The notes: generated by a model from the sequence alone, not told the origin. DNA of 64,000 nucleotides from Sipunculus nudus (GCA_026874595.1 JAPPUL010000076.1:684001-748000); one strand, 5' to 3'. Shown: positions 17,322 to 26,965, numbered from the stretch's first letter. Program-made: numbers and translations.

Positions 17322-20300
17322 ATGTACTCGCCGCTAACACTCATATTGGTACCATTTTTACTATCGCTAGTAGTGATAATAATATTACGAAGACTTGATA
17401 GGGAAAGTCAAAATCTAACAAAAGTAAAGCGTTTAATAGAAAGTTTGCTATCAGATTTCAAAGAGAAGGTAAATGCGGAGGATCGTAAGGTAATAGAAAG
17501 GCTTGGAGAGCTAAAAGAAGCGTCAAACAAATCTAAGATGCTAGGAAACTATTTAAAAGGGCAACTTGAGATAGTAAACACCCGAGTAAACGATTTACAA
17601 AGTGCAGATGGCTTTATAGCGAAACTAAGCCGTACAGGGAAGAGGTTAGAAGATTTAAGCATGAAGGTGGAAGGGCAAATATCGGTGTTGGATGAAAGTG
17701 ATACAAAGCTATTGGTGCTTAGAGAAGATATGGTTAGACTGGAGGAGGAAGTAGTTAATGCTAAGAGTAGCTATAGGGAGCTTGGGGGGCTTATGAGGGA
17801 GGAGAGTGAACGTGGGATTAGGGAGTTACGGGATAGCTATGAGAAGGAGTTGTTAGGATTGCGTGAGGGGGTAGAAGAGCAAGCAAAGGAAACTCTTTTA
17901 AAGTTTGATGAGAGATTAGTATCAACAAGTGAGAGTCAAAATAAACGAAGCCAAGCGATAGAAGGAGAGTTAAACACAATAATACTATCGGTAGACAAGT
18001 TAGTAGATGATTTTAATAATAAGCACGAGGAAATACAAAAGCGTTCTGCTGAGCTTACAAAAGAGTATAAAGAGCGAGAGGATGAATTTGCAAAGAACCT
18101 GACAAGGATAGAAGAGAATTATAAAGAGAGGTTATTAGATAAGTTTAGCGAAGTAGAAAAGCGTGTTAATGGATTTAATATTTTCTTTGAAGACATGGAT
18201 CGAGTGGTAAGGGAATTTGAGCTAAAGTTCAACAAAGAGCTAAGCGGGCAGATGGTTAGATTGGAAGAGGAGATGGGGTCAAAGTTAGATGTATTGCGAG
18301 GGAATATAAGTAAGGCACAACGTGAGATAGAAGAGAAGATGGTTTTACCGAAGGAAGCGTTAACAAACGAGCTTAATAAGTTAAAAGGGACAATAGAAAA
18401 GGATATAAATGCTCTGCGTAATAAGGTAGAAGACATGGACTTGAAGGTATTAGGACTTGGAAGTAGTTTAAAGGATAAATTTAATAAAGACATAGAGCAA
18501 CTAATATATACATTAGAAGAGGAGAAGCGAAAGATAACAAAACAAAGTACAAGTATAAACGCCTATCTTGAAAATTATATAGACACAGAAAAGTCAAGGA
18601 TAACGAAAGATTTATCATTACAAGTGCACAAAGCGTTTGTAGAGCAAAAGGAGCTTGAGCGGACCCTAAATACTCTAAAGAAGGAAGGAGAGGGAATGAA
18701 GCGAGGATTTGAGGATAGTGTAAGTAGGTTTAAAGAGGAGGTAAAGCAATCTGATATAGAACTGAGGGGCCAAATAAGTAAGAGTATAGAGGATTTACAT
18801 TTTAGTCTTGAAAATCAGAGGAGGGAGAGTGAGAGGCAGTATGAAGGGGTAAAGGGTAGTATAGAGAAGATGTACCTATCGGTAAGAGAAAGGCTAATAT
18901 CAGAAGCAGATACAATAAGTGGAGTAATAGAGGAGAAGAAGAGCGAGATAAATCTTTTTTATGAAAGTAATAAAGGGGAGTTACAAGAGAAGGAAAAAGA
19001 GCTTGACTACATGATATCGGGTATAAAGGAGTTTTATAGTGCAGAACTTGATAAAATGCTTCAAACAATAAAGACAAACTATGACAAAGTAGAACAAGGG
19101 TACATGATAAATAACACAAAACTTTTAAAGGATACAGAAGAGAAGGTAAAGGAAGTGTCAAACGAGTTATTGTTGTTGCAAAGTAGATTTAAAAGTATGG
19201 CAGAAGACTCAAGATACGATGTGGGTGAGCAAGCAAATACTTATAAGAGAGAACTTAGTGAATATGTAAATAAGTTAAGAGTGGACTTAAAGGAGACAGA
19301 GGTAAAAAAATACGAGATATTAGTAGATAAGAGTGAGAATTTAAGTAGAGAGCTTGTGGGAATGGAGGAGAAAGTAAAGGAGATGGAGGCTATGGCTTTA
19401 CGAGGGATAGGAACGTATAAGGAAGAGGTACGATATGAGCTTGAGGGTCTTTTAGAAGGTTTTAATGAAAGATTAAACGGCTTAAATATGGAGTTAGAAA
19501 ACAAGCTGGCAGTAAAGACGGAAAAGGCCCAATCTGGGATGCGAAGCATGCTGTCTAGCTTGCAAAGTGAGTATGAGGGGAAATTGAATAGTTATATATC
19601 AAAGACAGAAGGTCGTGTAAAGGAGCTTGGGGCTGGACTTAAACAAGTTTTGGAGTATGATGTAGATATAGAGGAGTTTAACAAGAAGTTTGGCTTAGAA
19701 CTTGGTAAGATGGAGAAGGAGCTAACTAGTTTAAAGGATAAACTAAGCTTAAAGACGAAGGAAGAGTTTGAGAATATAAGTCTGGAGCTTAAGTTAATAG
19801 ATGAGCGGATACGGGAGTTTGTTAAGGAGTCAAAGTTATTTAAGAAGGCGGAGAAATTTTATGATAAGTTGAAGGAAGAGATACAAAATGCAAGTGAACA
19901 AACGAAGCGAATGCGCGAGGAGCGAGAATATTTCAAAGAGTTTGAGAATAAGCTTGAGGATGTAATGGAGATAAGGGAGCAATTAAAGGGAGTGATGAGC
20001 AACGCAGACAGTAAGCGAAAAGCCTTAAGCGAGCTTGTAGACAGAACGGAATCAGTATTAAATATGGAAGATGTAATAGAAAAGAAGATAGAAGAGATGC
20101 AAACAAGTCTTTCTGAACTTGAAGAGGGAACGAAGCGGCTTTCAAAATTTAAAGAGATATATAATAAAGCCTCAGAATCGATATCAAAGTTGAATGAATC
20201 AGATGCACGAGTAAAGGAGAGCTTACCTGTTTTAAAAGAGGCACAAGAGTACATATCAGGTCTTGATGGACATATAGAAGAGATAAAAGATGATTTTAAA

Positions 20301-20969
20301 ATGTTCCAGGATAAAAACACAGTGCTTAAGGGGACAGTAGAAGACATAGAGAAGAAGATGGCAAAGATAGAGGGGCTACAGGAGAAGATGGAAGAGGTAA
20401 TAAAGCGCTTTGACGAGATGGACTTGCTGGTATTAGACCTTGAGAAGCGAACGAATCAAATAGAAATAGCCAGAGAGCGAGTAGCACAGACAGAGAATTT
20501 GCTTTCTAAGCTTCAAAAGGCTGCAGACAGGCGAATAGACGAGCTTCAAGTGCTGGTAAAAGGGGAAGTAAAAGCTAAAGATTCAAAAGCTGCTAAAAGA
20601 GTACTTAACGAAGGAGCAGCTGGTAAAGCAGTTATTTTGGAAAAAGGCGAGGTATTAGAAGGGGGTAAAGATACACTAGATGGTTTATCGAAGGGGATAG
20701 AAGTATTAGATGAGGCGGAAGTGGCTTCTGATATAGATTTATCGGATGGGGATGGTAAGGTTTATGATGGGATAGAGAAAAGAGAAAAAAGAAAAGAAGA
20801 TATAAAAATAGATGGTAGTACTAATGGATTAAGCAGTGAAAATCGCCAAGAGGCGGTAATAAAGTTATATGACAAGGGATTTGACATAGAGCGGATAAGC
20901 ACGTTATTAAACTTAAGCAAGAGTGAAGTAAAGCTAGTGATAGATGTAGATAAGAGTAAAATAAGATAG
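17322..20969 (+). CDS. Giant membrane-anchored coiled-coil protein (spirochaete SpiroCoCo type)
   Basis: A 1215-residue protein with one N-terminal membrane helix (PLTLILVPFLLSLVVIIIL, residues 4-22) and then about 1050 residues of almost unbroken heptad-rich, Lys/Glu-rich coiled coil. A linker follows, then a C-terminal helix-turn-helix-like segment (about 1172-1210: RQEAVIKLYDKGFDIERIST, then LNLSKSEVKLVIDV). Long coiled-coil proteins with this anchor-rod-small domain plan are characteristic of spirochaetes, probably spanning the envelope or scaffolding the cell cylinder; that role is inference. The start is ATG 17322 behind a very strong GGGAGGGGG. It begins a cluster with the next two genes. 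Confidence 0.75.
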   Translation: MYSPLTLILVPFLLSLVVIIILRRLDRESQNLTKVKRLIESLLSDFKEKVNAEDRKVIERLGELKEASNKSKMLGNYLKGQLEIVNTRVNDLQSADGFIAKLSRTGKRLEDLSMKVEGQISVLDESDTKLLVLREDMVRLEEEVVNAKSSYRELGGLMREESERGIRELRDSYEKELLGLREGVEEQAKETLLKFDERLVSTSESQNKRSQAIEGELNTIILSVDKLVDDFNNKHEEIQKRSAELTKEYKEREDEFAKNLTRIEENYKERLLDKFSEVEKRVNGFNIFFEDMDRVVREFELKFNKELSGQMVRLEEEMGSKLDVLRGNISKAQREIEEKMVLPKEALTNELNKLKGTIEKDINALRNKVEDMDLKVLGLGSSLKDKFNKDIEQLIYTLEEEKRKITKQSTSINAYLENYIDTEKSRITKDLSLQVHKAFVEQKELERTLNTLKKEGEGMKRGFEDSVSRFKEEVKQSDIELRGQISKSIEDLHFSLENQRRESERQYEGVKGSIEKMYLSVRERLISEADTISGVIEEKKSEINLFYESNKGELQEKEKELDYMISGIKEFYSAELDKMLQTIKTNYDKVEQGYMINNTKLLKDTEEKVKEVSNELLLLQSRFKSMAEDSRYDVGEQANTYKRELSEYVNKLRVDLKETEVKKYEILVDKSENLSRELVGMEEKVKEMEAMALRGIGTYKEEVRYELEGLLEGFNERLNGLNMELENKLAVKTEKAQSGMRSMLSSLQSEYEGKLNSYISKTEGRVKELGAGLKQVLEYDVDIEEFNKKFGLELGKMEKELTSLKDKLSLKTKEEFENISLELKLIDERIREFVKESKLFKKAEKFYDKLKEEIQNASEQTKRMREEREYFKEFENKLEDVMEIREQLKGVMSNADSKRKALSELVDRTESVLNMEDVIEKKIEEMQTSLSELEEGTKRLSKFKEIYNKASESISKLNESDARVKESLPVLKEAQEYISGLDGHIEEIKDDFKMFQDKNTVLKGTVEDIEKKMAKIEGLQEKMEEVIKRFDEMDLLVLDLEKRTNQIEIARERVAQTENLLSKLQKAADRRIDELQVLVKGEVKAKDSKAAKRVLNEGAAGKAVILEKGEVLEGGKDTLDGLSKGIEVLDEAEVASDIDLSDGDGKVYDGIEKREKRKEDIKIDGSTNGLSSENRQEAVIKLYDKGFDIERISTLLNLSKSEVKLVIDVDKSKIR

Positions 20970-21076
20970 CTTAAAAAGTTGCATATTTGTAATTTTTAAA
21001 GTGTTATCTAGTCCTAAAGTAAAGTCATAAAAGATTATGGAATAATTCTAAAGAAAGTTATATTTGGAGTGTAATA

Positions 21077-22975
21077 TTGAATGTTAGGGAAGAATACTCA
21101 AAGGTGCTCCATGGGGTTGTTGAGAAGGATGATAGTGTAGGTCGTAAGCTAGTATCAAACTTAGATAGTTACTTAAAGTTTGTGGCACTGTATAAGAAGA
21201 ATCGGCCAATAGATTTACAAAATTTGATAAAAGAGATAGTGGAGAAAGAAGATTCAATAGTAACGCGGATACAAAAGATAGAACAACTTGATATTGCATA
21301 CGAGGAAGGAATAAGTGTTTCTGAGCTAGGCTATGAAGCCGTTAGCTTAGGGATTGTAGGGAAAGGCGATGCTGAATCAAAAGATACTAAAACAAAAAAA
21401 ATAAAAGATGCTAAATCAAAAGAGAAGAAGAAAAAGCTAGTAGCAAATACATTCTTAAATTATGTACTATTTAGCCGACCACGTTTAATCCAGTTTGGAG
21501 AGCGAACAAAGACAATTAGCTTTGATTTTTTTGGATTAAAGAAAAGAGAGTCAGGCGAGGCACTACTTTTGTGGAGTGAATTTAGTAGGTATGTAAAGGA
21601 GAGTGTGCAAAAGGAAGTGCACTATGTGGTATTAAACGGTTGGAAGGAGCTTAATCCTCTTTCTTATAATGTAGTTGTGACATTTTATGAATTTGTATCA
21701 TTGTTTGCACGGCTTGGAGGGCTTATAAAGCGGGGGAACACGGTATATAGGAATTTAAGGATAATAGATTTATTTGTAAAGCCTTATTTAAAGGTTTTGT
21801 CTCGGGGGAGCTATCGAGAAGGTTTAAAGACGACATTATACAAATTGTTAGAAAATCATAGTCAGTATGGTAAGACGGTGAGTAAGACGGTATCGACAGT
21901 AGAGAAGATGGTAAATATAGACATGCGAGACTTGTCGTTTTGTAATGCAATTTTAGCGGAATACGGACTTTATTATAATAGATTTGTCAATCTATCTGAG
22001 TTATATGAACATTATGATATAGGAAAGATAGAAGAAGATAAGTTTATATTCGATGATATAGTAAAGCATAGGGTAAGTCGTTTTATAGAAGAGGTAGACG
22101 AAGCGTTAGAAGAGCTTGAGGGTGAGCTTTTCTTTCTGCAGAATATAAGTGTATCAAGCGATATAAAAGTCAAGGAAGGCTTATATAGTGAGCCGGGTAA
22201 GGGCTGGATAGAATTATTTAATAGAATAGCGAATTATGAATATCATGTACAAATAAAAAGCCAATCTTATGGAAAGACTTATGGAAAGAGTAGAGCATAT
22301 AATGTAAATCCGTTTAATAGTTTTTATAGGGATGTAGCTGGAGTAATGAGGCAGTTATCTAAAGGATTCATAGCCCATTATGGTGATTTTATAAGGGGAC
22401 AAGTATACGTTGGGGGAGAAGATGCTAAAAAGAGTATTATAGTATTTAGTAAGACGTTTTTAAGATATGATATTAATCAATTGGAAGAACTTAGTTTCAA
22501 GAGGATAGGGATTGGGAGCATCGGGCCATTAAGTCTGGATAAATATTTGCTATACACAGCAAGCCAGGCCTTACCTAATGAGGAAGAGGAGAATGAGTGT
22601 CGAATAGTTGAGAGTATGGTTTTAATATATAAGAGTATAGGTTATAAGCTTAGCAGGATACTTTATTTGCATGATATTTCAAGTGGTCTTAGGGGAGAAG
22701 AGCTTTTAAAAGCCTATAAGACGAAAGATGAGGCAATAGAATATACAGATGATGGGCAAGGACGTTTAATTCCCTACGCAAACGAAAAGATAATATTGCA
22801 TCCATTACTAAGTGATAAAAGCGTGATAGAAGTTATAAAAGACATAGTAAGTTTTACTCTTAATCTAATATATTTCCTACGAGAAGATGACATATCACGA
22901 CGTTACAGAGCAAAGGATTCTATTATATCGCATATGGATCACTATATTAGTCTTAAGGCCCGGGTTGAGCAATAA
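21077..22975 (+). CDS. Conserved-type protein of unknown function
   Basis: A 632-residue soluble protein that I do not recognise. It has no signal peptide or membrane helix. A short lysine-rich, low-complexity stretch (about residues 100-118) separates an N-terminal helical part from a large remainder rich in aromatic and charged residues. The start is TTG at 21077 with GGAG about 8 nt upstream. It lies 107 nt after the giant coiled-coil gene and its stop abuts the eda start, so the three are likely co-transcribed. The setting suggests a spirochaete-specific protein working with the coiled-coil protein, but no function can be read from the sequence. Confidence 0.7.
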   Translation: MNVREEYSKVLHGVVEKDDSVGRKLVSNLDSYLKFVALYKKNRPIDLQNLIKEIVEKEDSIVTRIQKIEQLDIAYEEGISVSELGYEAVSLGIVGKGDAESKDTKTKKIKDAKSKEKKKKLVANTFLNYVLFSRPRLIQFGERTKTISFDFFGLKKRESGEALLLWSEFSRYVKESVQKEVHYVVLNGWKELNPLSYNVVVTFYEFVSLFARLGGLIKRGNTVYRNLRIIDLFVKPYLKVLSRGSYREGLKTTLYKLLENHSQYGKTVSKTVSTVEKMVNIDMRDLSFCNAILAEYGLYYNRFVNLSELYEHYDIGKIEEDKFIFDDIVKHRVSRFIEEVDEALEELEGELFFLQNISVSSDIKVKEGLYSEPGKGWIELFNRIANYEYHVQIKSQSYGKTYGKSRAYNVNPFNSFYRDVAGVMRQLSKGFIAHYGDFIRGQVYVGGEDAKKSIIVFSKTFLRYDINQLEELSFKRIGIGSIGPLSLDKYLLYTASQALPNEEEENECRIVESMVLIYKSIGYKLSRILYLHDISSGLRGEELLKAYKTKDEAIEYTDDGQGRLIPYANEKIILHPLLSDKSVIEVIKDIVSFTLNLIYFLREDDISRRYRAKDSIISHMDHYISLKARVEQ

Positions 22976-23605
22976 GTGGATAAAAAAGAAGCATTATCTT
23001 TGCTTTTTAGGCATAAAATAGTTCCAGTAATAAGACTTTCCCAAGAACATGATGCTCTTAAGATAATAGAGTCTCTTTTGGCGGGAGGGATTAAGGTTAT
23101 AGAAGTATCTTTATTGTCGTATGATGCTATAAATTTGGTTAGTTATTTACGTAGACAAGATTTATTTGTTGGTGTTGGAACGGCTTTGGATAGTCTTAGT
23201 GTAAGAAAGTCCCTAGATGCAGGAGCTTGTTTTATAGTCTCTCCACATACGGATAAAGATATAATAACTTTATCGAAAAAAGACTTTGTATTAACAATAC
23301 CTGGATGTTTAACGCCGAGTGAGGTTATGAGTGCTGCGAGTTTTAATGTTGAGTTGACAAAGATATTTCCTGTGGCAAGTATGGGAGGCCCCTCTTATAT
23401 TAAGTCATTAAAAAACGTTTTTCCTAATATCAATTTCATGCCAACAGGCGGCATACAGTTATCTAATTTAAGAGACTACTTAAAAGTAGGTGCCTTTGCA
23501 CTTGGAGTATCTTCAAGTCTTATTACCCAATCTATTTTAGAGAATAAGGATTATAAGCTTTTGGAAGAAAATGCACGTGAGTATGTAGCCAATATAAACT
23601 TGTAA
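22976..23605 (+). CDS. eda: KDPG/KHG aldolase (2-dehydro-3-deoxyphosphogluconate aldolase)
   Basis: Class I aldolase that cleaves 2-keto-3-deoxy-6-phosphogluconate to pyruvate and glyceraldehyde 3-phosphate (Entner-Doudoroff or hexuronate breakdown). The TIM-barrel motifs are clear: PVIR near the start, Glu43 in VIEVSL, FVGVGTALD, the Schiff-base Lys129 in LTKIFPVASMGG, and the phosphate-binding MPTGGIQLSN. At 209 residues it is normal. The GTG start at 22976 directly follows the stop of the preceding gene. No gluconate or uronate pathway partners (edd, kdgK) are in the window. Confidence 0.92.
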   Translation: MDKKEALSLLFRHKIVPVIRLSQEHDALKIIESLLAGGIKVIEVSLLSYDAINLVSYLRRQDLFVGVGTALDSLSVRKSLDAGACFIVSPHTDKDIITLSKKDFVLTIPGCLTPSEVMSAASFNVELTKIFPVASMGGPSYIKSLKNVFPNINFMPTGGIQLSNLRDYLKVGAFALGVSSSLITQSILENKDYKLLEENAREYVANINL

Positions 23606-23623
23606 TTATTATGTATAAGTGTT

Positions 23624-24310
23624 TTAGCTTTTATTCATCTTAGCCTTAAGGGCAGCTAGTTTATCGCTCATATGCCCTGCCTCTGATGAACCTCCTTCTA
23701 AGGCTTTAAATTGCCCCTCTAAATCACCTCCAGCAAGAGTGTTTGTAATTTCACTATCAGCCTCAGCTCTTGCCTCTATGGCATTTACCTTCTCTTCCAT
23801 TCGGGCAAAAGAGTCATACGCAGAAGTATCAGTAAGGCTTGACATAGTTTTAGATATCCTACTTTGTGCCTCAGCTCTTTTTTGTCTTGCAATAAGTAAG
23901 TTTTTCTTTCGTTGCGCCTCTTGCAGCTTGTTATTAAGCTCTTTCAAACCTTCCTTTAATTTATCAACAACAGTTTTTTGACTTAACCACTGTTCTTCAT
24001 ATTGCCGTGCTTCAAGTGAGGTTTTTTCTTGTTTTGCAAGAGCCTCCATCGCTAAGGTGTCATCACCTTTTTCTACCGCAAGCATAGCACGCTGTTCCCA
24101 AGTTTTTGCTTGTTTTTGACTTTCATGAAATTGCTTTTGTATACGTTTTTCATCTGCTATAGCTTGAGCAACCTCTGTTTTAACCTTATTAAGCTGCTTA
24201 TTCATATCAAGTATTATCTGTTCAAGCATCTTCTTAGGATCTTCTGATTTACTAATTAAATCATTTAAGTTTGACTTTACAACTGTCATAAACCTGTCTA
24301 GTATACCCAT
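23624..24310 (-). CDS. pspA: PspA/IM30 (ESCRT-III-like) membrane-stress protein
   Basis: Peripheral inner-membrane protein that binds and stabilises damaged membrane, now known to be related to ESCRT-III. It begins with the amphipathic MGILDRFMTVVKSNLNDLIS helix and the EDPKKMLEQ segment that define the family, then runs as a long alpha-helical coiled coil, with the characteristic LEARQYEEQWLSQK-like stretch, to residue 228. It is the last gene of the minus-strand set smpB, ybjN-like, pspA. No pspF, pspB or pspC homologue is nearby, so control must differ from the enterobacterial system. It converges on eda with an 18-nt gap. Confidence 0.94.
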   Translation of the reverse strand: MGILDRFMTVVKSNLNDLISKSEDPKKMLEQIILDMNKQLNKVKTEVAQAIADEKRIQKQFHESQKQAKTWEQRAMLAVEKGDDTLAMEALAKQEKTSLEARQYEEQWLSQKTVVDKLKEGLKELNNKLQEAQRKKNLLIARQKRAEAQSRISKTMSSLTDTSAYDSFARMEEKVNAIEARAEADSEITNTLAGGDLEGQFKALEGGSSEAGHMSDKLAALKAKMNKS

Positions 24311-24361
24311 GTTTTATAAGCTCCATTTATTTATGTTATTTTGTCTATATAATCTAATAAG

Positions 24362-24748
24362 TTATTTTGAATAGCTTGACAATACCTTGTAATCCTCTCG
24401 GATAGCCATAAATATTGAATCCAAAGAGGCTTGAAACTCATTTAGATCCAGATTTTCAAGCTCAAGCGTATCAACAATAACAACACCATCTTGCTCAAGC
24501 GCATAAGCTCCATGTACGAGACTCTCAGAATTTAACCGAAGTAGTTTCTCATAAAAGCCTTCACGATTTTTATTTGGTATTTGCATAAGTTTGACTCTAA
24601 ATATTAAAAGTGGATCTTCTATTGAGACAACAAGGTTATTAATATTGTCAAATTCATCATGTATAACCCACATCCCATCTGCAATCTCTTCATAGTCAAG
24701 CCTAAGGCTCATAAAGTAGTCAACTACCTTCTCTTGTATATCTTTCAT
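24362..24748 (-). CDS. YbjN-like / CesT-fold small protein
   Basis: A 128-residue cytosolic protein. The order of a helix (QEKVVDYFMSLRLDYEEI), short strands (GMWVIHDEFDNINNLVV), a strand with FRVKLMQIP, a helix with FYEKLLRLNSESLVHGAYAL, a strand VVIVDTLELENLD and a last helix is the alpha-beta layout of YbjN and type III secretion chaperone-like proteins. It sits 51 nt upstream of pspA on the same strand, so it probably works in envelope stress together with PspA. Family placement is from pattern recognition only. Confidence 0.6.
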   Translation of the reverse strand: MKDIQEKVVDYFMSLRLDYEEIADGMWVIHDEFDNINNLVVSIEDPLLIFRVKLMQIPNKNREGFYEKLLRLNSESLVHGAYALEQDGVVIVDTLELENLDLNEFQASLDSIFMAIREDYKVLSSYSK

Positions 24749-24819
24749 AATAACTATTGCTCCATTAAAATATCTTTATTTAAGATATAAGAACTCTAAA
24801 TGTTAAAGGGAAAATATAA

Positions 24820-25269
24820 TTAATAATTTTTACGTAACCTAGCCATTTCTCTATCCTGTTCTCTTTTTTTAATACTTTGTCTTTTATCATAAAGTTTCTT
24901 GCCTCTGCAAAGAGCAATCTCAAGTTTAACACGTTGGCCTTTAATGTAGAGCTTTATTGGTATTATTGTAAAGCCCCGTTCTTTTATCTTTTTTTCAAGC
25001 TTTAGGATTTCTCTTTTGTTAAGCAGGAGTTTTCTAGTACGGCTTGGTTCGTGATTATTTCTATTACCGAAACTGTAAGGACTTATATGTATATTTAATG
25101 CCCAAAGCTCCTTTCCAAAGAACTTTACAAAGCTGTCTTTTAGATTAACTTTACCTTCTCGTATAGATTTAACCTCAGTCCCAAGAAGGACAACTCCAGC
25201 CTCAAGCTTTTCAAGTATCTCATAATCAAATAAAGCTTTTTTGTTTGTGGCAATCTTTTTTATACTCAT
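24820..25269 (-). CDS. smpB: SsrA-binding protein SmpB
   Basis: Binds tmRNA and brings it to stalled ribosomes for trans-translation. The protein shows the family segments NKKALFDYEILEKLEAGVVL, LGTEVKSIREGKVNLKDSF, HISPYSFGNRNNHEP with the LLLNKREI segment, and the basic C-terminal tail KKLYDKRQSIKKREQDREM that inserts into the ribosome. 149 residues is normal. No tmRNA gene was found in the adjacent gaps. It heads the minus-strand group with the YbjN-like gene and pspA. Confidence 0.96.
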   Translation of the reverse strand: MSIKKIATNKKALFDYEILEKLEAGVVLLGTEVKSIREGKVNLKDSFVKFFGKELWALNIHISPYSFGNRNNHEPSRTRKLLLNKREILKLEKKIKERGFTIIPIKLYIKGQRVKLEIALCRGKKLYDKRQSIKKREQDREMARLRKNY

Positions 25270-25450
25270 AAATATGTAGTCCTTATGCTTTATGCTACAT
25301 TAAGTAGTTTCTTAGATTTAGTTCCTTAAATTTATTAATAAAATATAATAGTTAACAAGAAAGAGAATAAGAAATAGAATAAAAAGAATATCACCTTAAA
25401 GTCAAGTTATTCTAAAGCTTTAAGATAGCAAGTTCTAATGTAAAAAGTAA

Positions 25451-25479
25451 TTGACAATATATTATATACTTTATATTAT
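25451..25479 (+). promoter_or_regulatory. Strong sigma-70-type promoter for the rnf genes
   Basis: TTGACA (25451-25456, perfect -35) and TATTAT (25474-25479, 5 of 6) are separated by exactly 17 bp and lie 38 bp before the rnfD start. This is one of the best promoter matches in the window. It indicates that transcription of the cluster begins at rnfD and that no rnfC lies upstream in the same transcript. Confidence 0.7.
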
Positions 25480-25517
25480 TTTAGCTTTGTCTAATAGCAT
25501 ATTTAAGGGCGGTTTTT

Positions 25518-26855
25518 ATGAGCGATAGTGATACAGAATCATCAGGAGAGCTTCCGAACGAAAAAGGAAAGCCTGATAATCCTCCTAACGAGGAGATTAG
25601 GAAATCTGAATCTGTTAAATCTGAACACAGTGATAAAGAGATAAGCTCGGATAGAAAGCCAAAAGGCAAAGAAGACAGTAAGGAAGAAGGCAGGGAAAGC
25701 AAAGAAGGTAAAAAGGGTAAGGGCAAAGGGCCAAAGCCGCTAAAGTATAAAAAGCAAAAGCCTAAAGATTGGAATGTCCCCGAGCTTGCAGTAACTTCAT
25801 CACCACATGTATTTTCAAAAGACAGTATAAGGAAGATAATGTGGATAGTGTTTGCAACGCTTTTGCCTGCATACATATGGGGGATATTGTATTTCACATT
25901 TGGAATACAGCTTAAGTTTTTAGAAGGTTCTTTAGTATTTACGTACAAAGAGGAGTTATTATCGGCAAATCCCATCTACCTAAGCCTATTATATAGCAAA
26001 CCATTGCAACACCTAATAGCCGGAGTTTTAGTATCAATGATCACGGAGTGGCTAATAAATGTATTTAGAAAACAAAGGGTAAGTGCTTGGGATGGGAGTG
26101 CGGCGGTAACAGGGATATTGATAGCAATGATGAATCCGCCTTATGTACCACTTTTTGTAACTATAATAAGTTGTATATTTGCAATAGTAATAATAAAACA
26201 TCTTTTTGGTGGGCTTGGAACAAACTTTTTAAATCCAGCGATAGCCGGACGTGTATTTGCAATGGTGTCATGGCCGGGGTTAATGTATACACAAGACTAT
26301 TATTTAGTTCATGGCACAACAGGGGCAACAGCTCTTGAGATGATGAAACAGTATATAAATCCTGTATCAGAAGGTGTTAAGCCATTGCCATATGATAGTT
26401 ATAGTTTATTTGATTTATTTTTGGGGAATGTAGGTGGTTCAATAGGAGAGGTATCTTTTGTTTTACTTTTGCTTGGTGGGATTTATTTATATATAAAGAA
26501 TTACATAACCTGGGAAATACCATTAACGTATATAGTTACAGTATTTTTGTTTGCCTATGTTATAGGAGATGGGAGAGGAGAGCATTTAAATTTTGCTATG
26601 TACAACATTTTGTCAGGAGGTTTGATACTTGGAGCGTTATTTATGGCAACGGATATGGTAACCTCGCCACTTACAAAGGTTGGGCAGATAATATTTGGGA
26701 TATCTTGCGGGCTTTTGACGATACTAATAAGGCTTTATGGAGGATATCCAGAAGGGGTTGCATTTGCGATACTTATAATGAACTTCTTCACACCGTTAAT
26801 AGATAAGTACACAGCGCCTCGTATTTTTGGACACAAAAAACGTAAAACAATATAA
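25518..26855 (+). CDS. rnfD: Rnf complex subunit D (FMN-bearing membrane subunit)
   Basis: Membrane subunit of the ion-pumping ferredoxin:NAD oxidoreductase, homologous to NqrB. Residues from about 90 onward show the family: an LAVTSSPHVF start, several membrane helices, the FGGLGTNFLNPAIAGRVF segment, and the covalent-flavin motif TGAT with predicted FMN-bearing Thr271. At 445 residues it is about 90 longer than usual because of an N-terminal, very polar Ser/Glu/Lys-rich extension (residues 1-85). The extension keeps an open frame with no better internal start, so it appears genuine. rnfE follows after a 151-bp gap holding a tandem repeat. Confidence 0.93.
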   Translation: MSDSDTESSGELPNEKGKPDNPPNEEIRKSESVKSEHSDKEISSDRKPKGKEDSKEEGRESKEGKKGKGKGPKPLKYKKQKPKDWNVPELAVTSSPHVFSKDSIRKIMWIVFATLLPAYIWGILYFTFGIQLKFLEGSLVFTYKEELLSANPIYLSLLYSKPLQHLIAGVLVSMITEWLINVFRKQRVSAWDGSAAVTGILIAMMNPPYVPLFVTIISCIFAIVIIKHLFGGLGTNFLNPAIAGRVFAMVSWPGLMYTQDYYLVHGTTGATALEMMKQYINPVSEGVKPLPYDSYSLFDLFLGNVGGSIGEVSFVLLLLGGIYLYIKNYITWEIPLTYIVTVFLFAYVIGDGRGEHLNFAMYNILSGGLILGALFMATDMVTSPLTKVGQIIFGISCGLLTILIRLYGGYPEGVAFAILIMNFFTPLIDKYTAPRIFGHKKRKTI

Positions 26856-26920
26856 ACAGGATTCTTTTTTATGTTATATTTGAGCTTTAAATTCTTAATC
26901 ATAAAATCTTAAGTTAACGG

Positions 26921-26965
26921 AATAAGAGAATAATAAGAGAATAATAAGAGAATAATAAAGAGAAT
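26921..26965 (+). repeat. 11-bp tandem repeat between rnfD and rnfE
   Basis: Four copies of ATAAGAGAATA (the last one base longer) run from 26921 to 26965, ending about 40 nt before rnfE. It occupies the place where rnfG is found in typical rnf operons. The sequence is A/G-rich and contains no ORF. Confidence 0.9.

Noticed and set aside
19859-20347. Minus-strand open frame opposite the coiled-coil gene
   Set aside because: Ser/Phe/Leu-rich mirror of a Lys/Glu coiled coil; several such frames occur along the gene, as expected from codon composition.
20970-21076. A-T hairpin after the coiled-coil gene as a terminator
   Set aside because: TTAAAAA/TTTTTAA pairing is weak and nearly all A-T, and the next gene probably belongs to the same unit.
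24749-25517. tmRNA gene near smpB
   Set aside because: Gaps on both sides lack a tRNA-like domain or tag-peptide reading frame.
25481-25975. Minus-strand open frame of 164 codons opposite the rnfD extension
   Set aside because: It is the reverse reading of the Lys/Glu/Ser-rich extension, giving a Leu/Ser/Phe/Pro-rich product without domain, and it would overlap the rnf promoter and rnfD start.
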